Source of the DNA: Rhizobium sp. Q54
GTDB taxonomy: Bacteria; Pseudomonadota; Alphaproteobacteria; Rhizobiales; Beijerinckiaceae
Length of the DNA: 8,391 nucleotides
Direction: 5' to 3'
Assembly (NCBI GenBank): GCA_945901195.1
Contig: CAMDKB010000193.1
Location: forward strand, 1 to 8,391
Shown: piece by piece, positions 6,658 to 8,391 of the stretch
Layout: each line of letters opens with the position of its first letter
How positions within the stretch are numbered: the first letter of the stretch is position 1
Position numbers and translations under genes: made by a program
The notes under the pieces: model-generated
Told to the model about the DNA's origin: nothing
Database searches by the model: none
The model's input: the letters and a program-made list of their open reading frames with translations, nothing else

Positions 6658-7827
6658 ATGAAGATTTTGTCCATATTTGGCACAAGGCCAGAAGCCATCA
6701 AGATGGCTCCACTGGTTCGTATGCTTTCAGCCCAGAACGATATCACATCCACTGTCTGCGTGACTGGCCAACACCGCGAGATGCTGGATCAGGTGCTCGA
6801 TGTGTTCGACATCAAGCCAGACCACGACCTGTCCATCATGCGCCCGAACCAGACGCTGACGACTGTCACAACATCCATTCTCAACGGTTTGCAGAACGTC
6901 CTGGAAGAGGAAAAGCCCGACTGGGTTTTCGTTCATGGCGACACGACAACGTCCATGGCCGCTGCCATGGCTGCGTTTTATGCGCGCGTTCCCGTTGCGC
7001 ATGTTGAAGCGGGGCTGCGCACCGGTGATATGGACTCGCCCTGGCCCGAGGAAATGAATCGCTCGGTTGTTGACCGCATGTCGAACCTCCTGTTTGCGCC
7101 GACCTCTTCCTCGCGCCGTAATCTGCTGGCCGAAAACATTGATAATTCGCGAATTGCTGTGACAGGCAATACCGTTATCGACGCGCTTCATATCGCGCTT
7201 GAAAAGGTCAAGCAGCCGGCCATACGCGCCAAATTCGAAGCCGACTTCGCCTTTCTTGATTCAAACAAGAAGCTGCTCCTTGTGACAGCCCATCGTCGCG
7301 AGAGCTTTGGCGAAGGCATCGCCAATATCGCCAATGCGCTGCGCCGCCTCGCCCAACGCGAAGACGTGGAAATTCTGTATCCTGTTCACCCCAATCCAAA
7401 CATCAAGCGTCCCATGACTGAAACGCTGTCGGGCCTGTCGAACGTTCACCTCATCGAGCCGCAGGATTACCTGCCTTTCGTCTATCTCATGGATCGCGCG
7501 CACATCATCCTTACCGACTCAGGTGGTGTGCAGGAGGAAGCCCCCTCGCTCGGCAAGCCCGTGCTGGTCATGAGAGACACGACCGAGCGCCCGGAGGCCG
7601 TTGCGGCGGGAACCGTCGCCATCGTGGGCACCCACGAAGCCGGCATCTATTCAAACACCACACGGGTTCTCGATCGTCCCGATCTCTACCGGCGCTTTGC
7701 GCGCGCGCAAAACCCCTACGGAGATGGCAAGGCAAGCCAGAGAATCATCGCGGCGCTGCGCAATGGTGCAAGCGCACCTGAAGCCCAGTTTGCACCTTCG
7801 ACCCCGATCAAAGTGGCTGCGGAATGA
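6658..7827 (+). CDS. wecB: UDP-N-acetylglucosamine 2-epimerase (non-hydrolysing)
   Basis: The 389-aa enzyme (E. coli WecB has 376) interconverts UDP-GlcNAc and UDP-ManNAc in the cytosol for surface polysaccharide synthesis. GTRPEAIKMAPL (8-19) is the N-terminal signature. The catalytic acids align with E. coli numbering: Asp95 in HGDT, Glu117 in HVEAGLR, Glu131 in PWPEEMNR, and His212 in TAHRRESFG (E. coli His213). The UDP-binding loop DSGGVQEEAPSLGKPVLV (287-304) is complete. The ATG at 6658 is chosen because MKILSIFGTRPE is the family N-terminus; a TTG at 6598 would add 20 unrelated residues. The Shine-Dalgarno is only moderate (AGG around 6647). The gene appears intact. Its product normally goes to the dehydrogenase encoded next, which is broken here. 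The C-terminal 20 residues after ALRNG are an Ala/Pro-rich tail. Confidence 0.95.
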   Translation: MKILSIFGTRPEAIKMAPLVRMLSAQNDITSTVCVTGQHREMLDQVLDVFDIKPDHDLSIMRPNQTLTTVTTSILNGLQNVLEEEKPDWVFVHGDTTTSMAAAMAAFYARVPVAHVEAGLRTGDMDSPWPEEMNRSVVDRMSNLLFAPTSSSRRNLLAENIDNSRIAVTGNTVIDALHIALEKVKQPAIRAKFEADFAFLDSNKKLLLVTAHRRESFGEGIANIANALRRLAQREDVEILYPVHPNPNIKRPMTETLSGLSNVHLIEPQDYLPFVYLMDRAHIILTDSGGVQEEAPSLGKPVLVMRDTTERPEAVAAGTVAIVGTHEAGIYSNTTRVLDRPDLYRRFARAQNPYGDGKASQRIIAALRNGASAPEAQFAPSTPIKVAAE

Positions 7828-7866
7828 CCAGGATTGAACACCCCATCACATTTCTAACGAATTCTC

Positions 7867-7872
7867 AGGAGG
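7867..7872 (+). promoter_or_regulatory. Ribosome binding site of wecC
   Basis: A perfect AGGAGG lies 5 nt before the ATG at 7878. It favours this start over the ATG at 7824, which overlaps the wecB stop in an ATGA but has no clear Shine-Dalgarno sequence. Confidence 0.75.
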
Positions 7873-7877
7873 CCAAC

Positions 7878-8369
7878 ATGACGCTTACCGCATCCATTCA
7901 GGTTAAAGATTACCCCGCGAATTCGCCTGCGTTGAAGGCCGTGCCTTCGAACCGGGCCGAAGCGGCTCTTGCCGATGTCTGCATCATCGGACTGGGTTAT
8001 GTCGGGCTGCCTCTGGCGGCAATTCTCGCCAACAAGGCGATGACGGTCGCCGGCGTGGATATCCGCGAAGACGTCATCAACAATGTGAACACCGGCAGGG
8101 CGCCAGCTTTCGAACCGCAACTGGAGCGCATGGTCAAGGACGCAAGCGAAGCTGGCATGCTCAGCGCTTCTCTTCAACCGAGCCCGGCGCATATATTCAT
8201 AATCGCGGTGCCGACACCTATCGATGCAGAGAAGAAGGCCGACCTCATACCAGTTCCCGCTGATCAGCATTGGTGGGCCCAATCTCGCAAGCCGATGGAC
8301 ATGATACGCCATGGCTGCTCGACGAGTTTGTTCCAAGCGTCGCAGCAATGGTCGAGGATGTCGTCGTAG
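7878..8369 (+). pseudogene. wecC: UDP-N-acetyl-D-mannosamine dehydrogenase, 5' fragment interrupted by an IS630-family element
   Basis: The intact enzyme (about 420 aa) oxidises UDP-ManNAc to UDP-ManNAcA with NAD+. Only residues 1-123 are native. The NAD-binding GLGYVGLP is at 38-45, followed by AGVDIRED, NTGRAPAFEP and AVPTPIDAEKKADL (110-123), the point before the expected DLSYV-type helix. After codon 123 (base 8246) similarity stops, and the frame runs 40 residues through insertion-sequence DNA to a TAG at 8367-8369. The catalytic Cys and the C-terminal UDP-binding domain are absent, so the product should be inactive. The native part has about 30 extra residues before the Rossmann glycines compared with E. 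coli WecC; no start codon nearer the fold has a better ribosome binding site. The 3' part of the gene should lie beyond the window, past the IS. Confidence 0.85.
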
Positions 8370-8391
8370 GATTTGAAGACGCGGTTCGACA
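8250..8391 (-). mobile_element. IS630-family insertion sequence, one end only
   Basis: Similarity to wecC ends at a TA dinucleotide (8248-8249), the target that IS630/Tc1-mariner elements duplicate. The inferred tip begins CCAGTTCCCGCTGATCAGC and includes a perfect 10-bp palindrome, GCTGATCAGC (8259-8268). The transposase stop codon lies only 14 nt from the tip, so the terminal repeat probably overlaps the gene end. The other IS end is outside the window, so neither the inverted repeat nor the TA duplication could be compared. Confidence 0.8.
8264..8391 (-). CDS. IS630-family transposase, C-terminal 41 residues (rest outside the window)
   Basis: Reading the minus strand from base 8389 gives SNRVFKSYDDILDHCCDAWN, then KLVEQPWRIMSIGLRDWAHQ and C, with the stop complement at 8264-8266. 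The sequence NRVF-SY--I---CCDAWN, followed by QPWRIMSIGLRDWAH, is the typical C-terminus of IS630-family DDE transposases. The catalytic DDE residues lie in the unseen N-terminal part, so activity cannot be judged. Transcription is opposite to wecB-wecC. The + strand frame over the same bases (GHDTPWLLDEF and onward) is the antisense shadow often misannotated as a protein. Confidence 0.85.
   Translation of the reverse strand, partial: SNRVFKSYDDILDHCCDAWNKLVEQPWRIMSIGLRDWAHQC

Noticed and set aside
8264..8391. Open + strand frame (ADGHDTPWLLDEF and onward) as a new gene or a frameshifted end of wecC
   Set aside because: It has no WecC similarity and is exactly antisense to an IS630 transposase C-terminus, which explains the bases better. 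A sequencing frameshift is also excluded because no + frame resumes WecC.

Overview
The window looks like chromosomal DNA of an alphaproteobacterium, probably Hyphomicrobiales (Rhizobiales). Grounds: moderately high GC, Rhizobiales-like protein style (a Bug/TctC binding protein, fused two-domain ABC permease, ADP-forming acyl-CoA ligase), an IS630-type transposase tail of a kind common in rhizobia, and an intergenic palindrome resembling dispersed Rhizobiales repeats. The genus cannot be fixed from the sequence alone.

Left block (1-6491, all + strand): an apparent catabolic and uptake cluster. It starts with the 3' end of an amidohydrolase-family gene, followed 5 nt later by a secreted Bug/TctC-type solute-binding protein. 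After a 170-nt gap comes a crotonase that closely resembles p-hydroxycinnamoyl-CoA (feruloyl-CoA) hydratase/lyase. A strong hairpin, a tandem 18-bp repeat and an imperfect palindrome separate it from a second transcription unit. That unit holds a fused ABC transporter permease and, 17 nt later, a 717-aa NDP-forming acyl-CoA ligase. A hydratase/lyase plus an ADP-forming CoA ligase is the FerB/FerA combination known from ferulate degradation in sphingomonads. The working model is therefore uptake of a phenylpropanoid-like acid, CoA activation, hydration and retro-aldol side-chain cleavage, with the amidohydrolase acting on an aromatic or ring-derived acid. Two substitutions in the hydratase/lyase pocket suggest the substrate may not be classical ferulate or coumarate.

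Right block (6658-8391): a surface-polysaccharide pair. wecB (UDP-GlcNAc 2-epimerase) is intact. wecC (UDP-ManNAc dehydrogenase) begins 50 nt downstream and is broken after 123 codons by an IS630-family element inserted at a TA in the opposite orientation. Only the 3' end of the transposase, on the minus strand, lies inside the window. The reading frame that continues to 8369 is a chimera with about 40 IS-encoded residues. As far as this window shows, the UDP-ManNAc to UDP-ManNAcA step is knocked out at this locus.

No tRNA, rRNA or CRISPR array was seen. The most noteworthy items are the FerA/FerB-like module built around an orphan permease, the altered hydratase/lyase active site, the related elements upstream of two transcription units, and the IS630 disruption of wecC.
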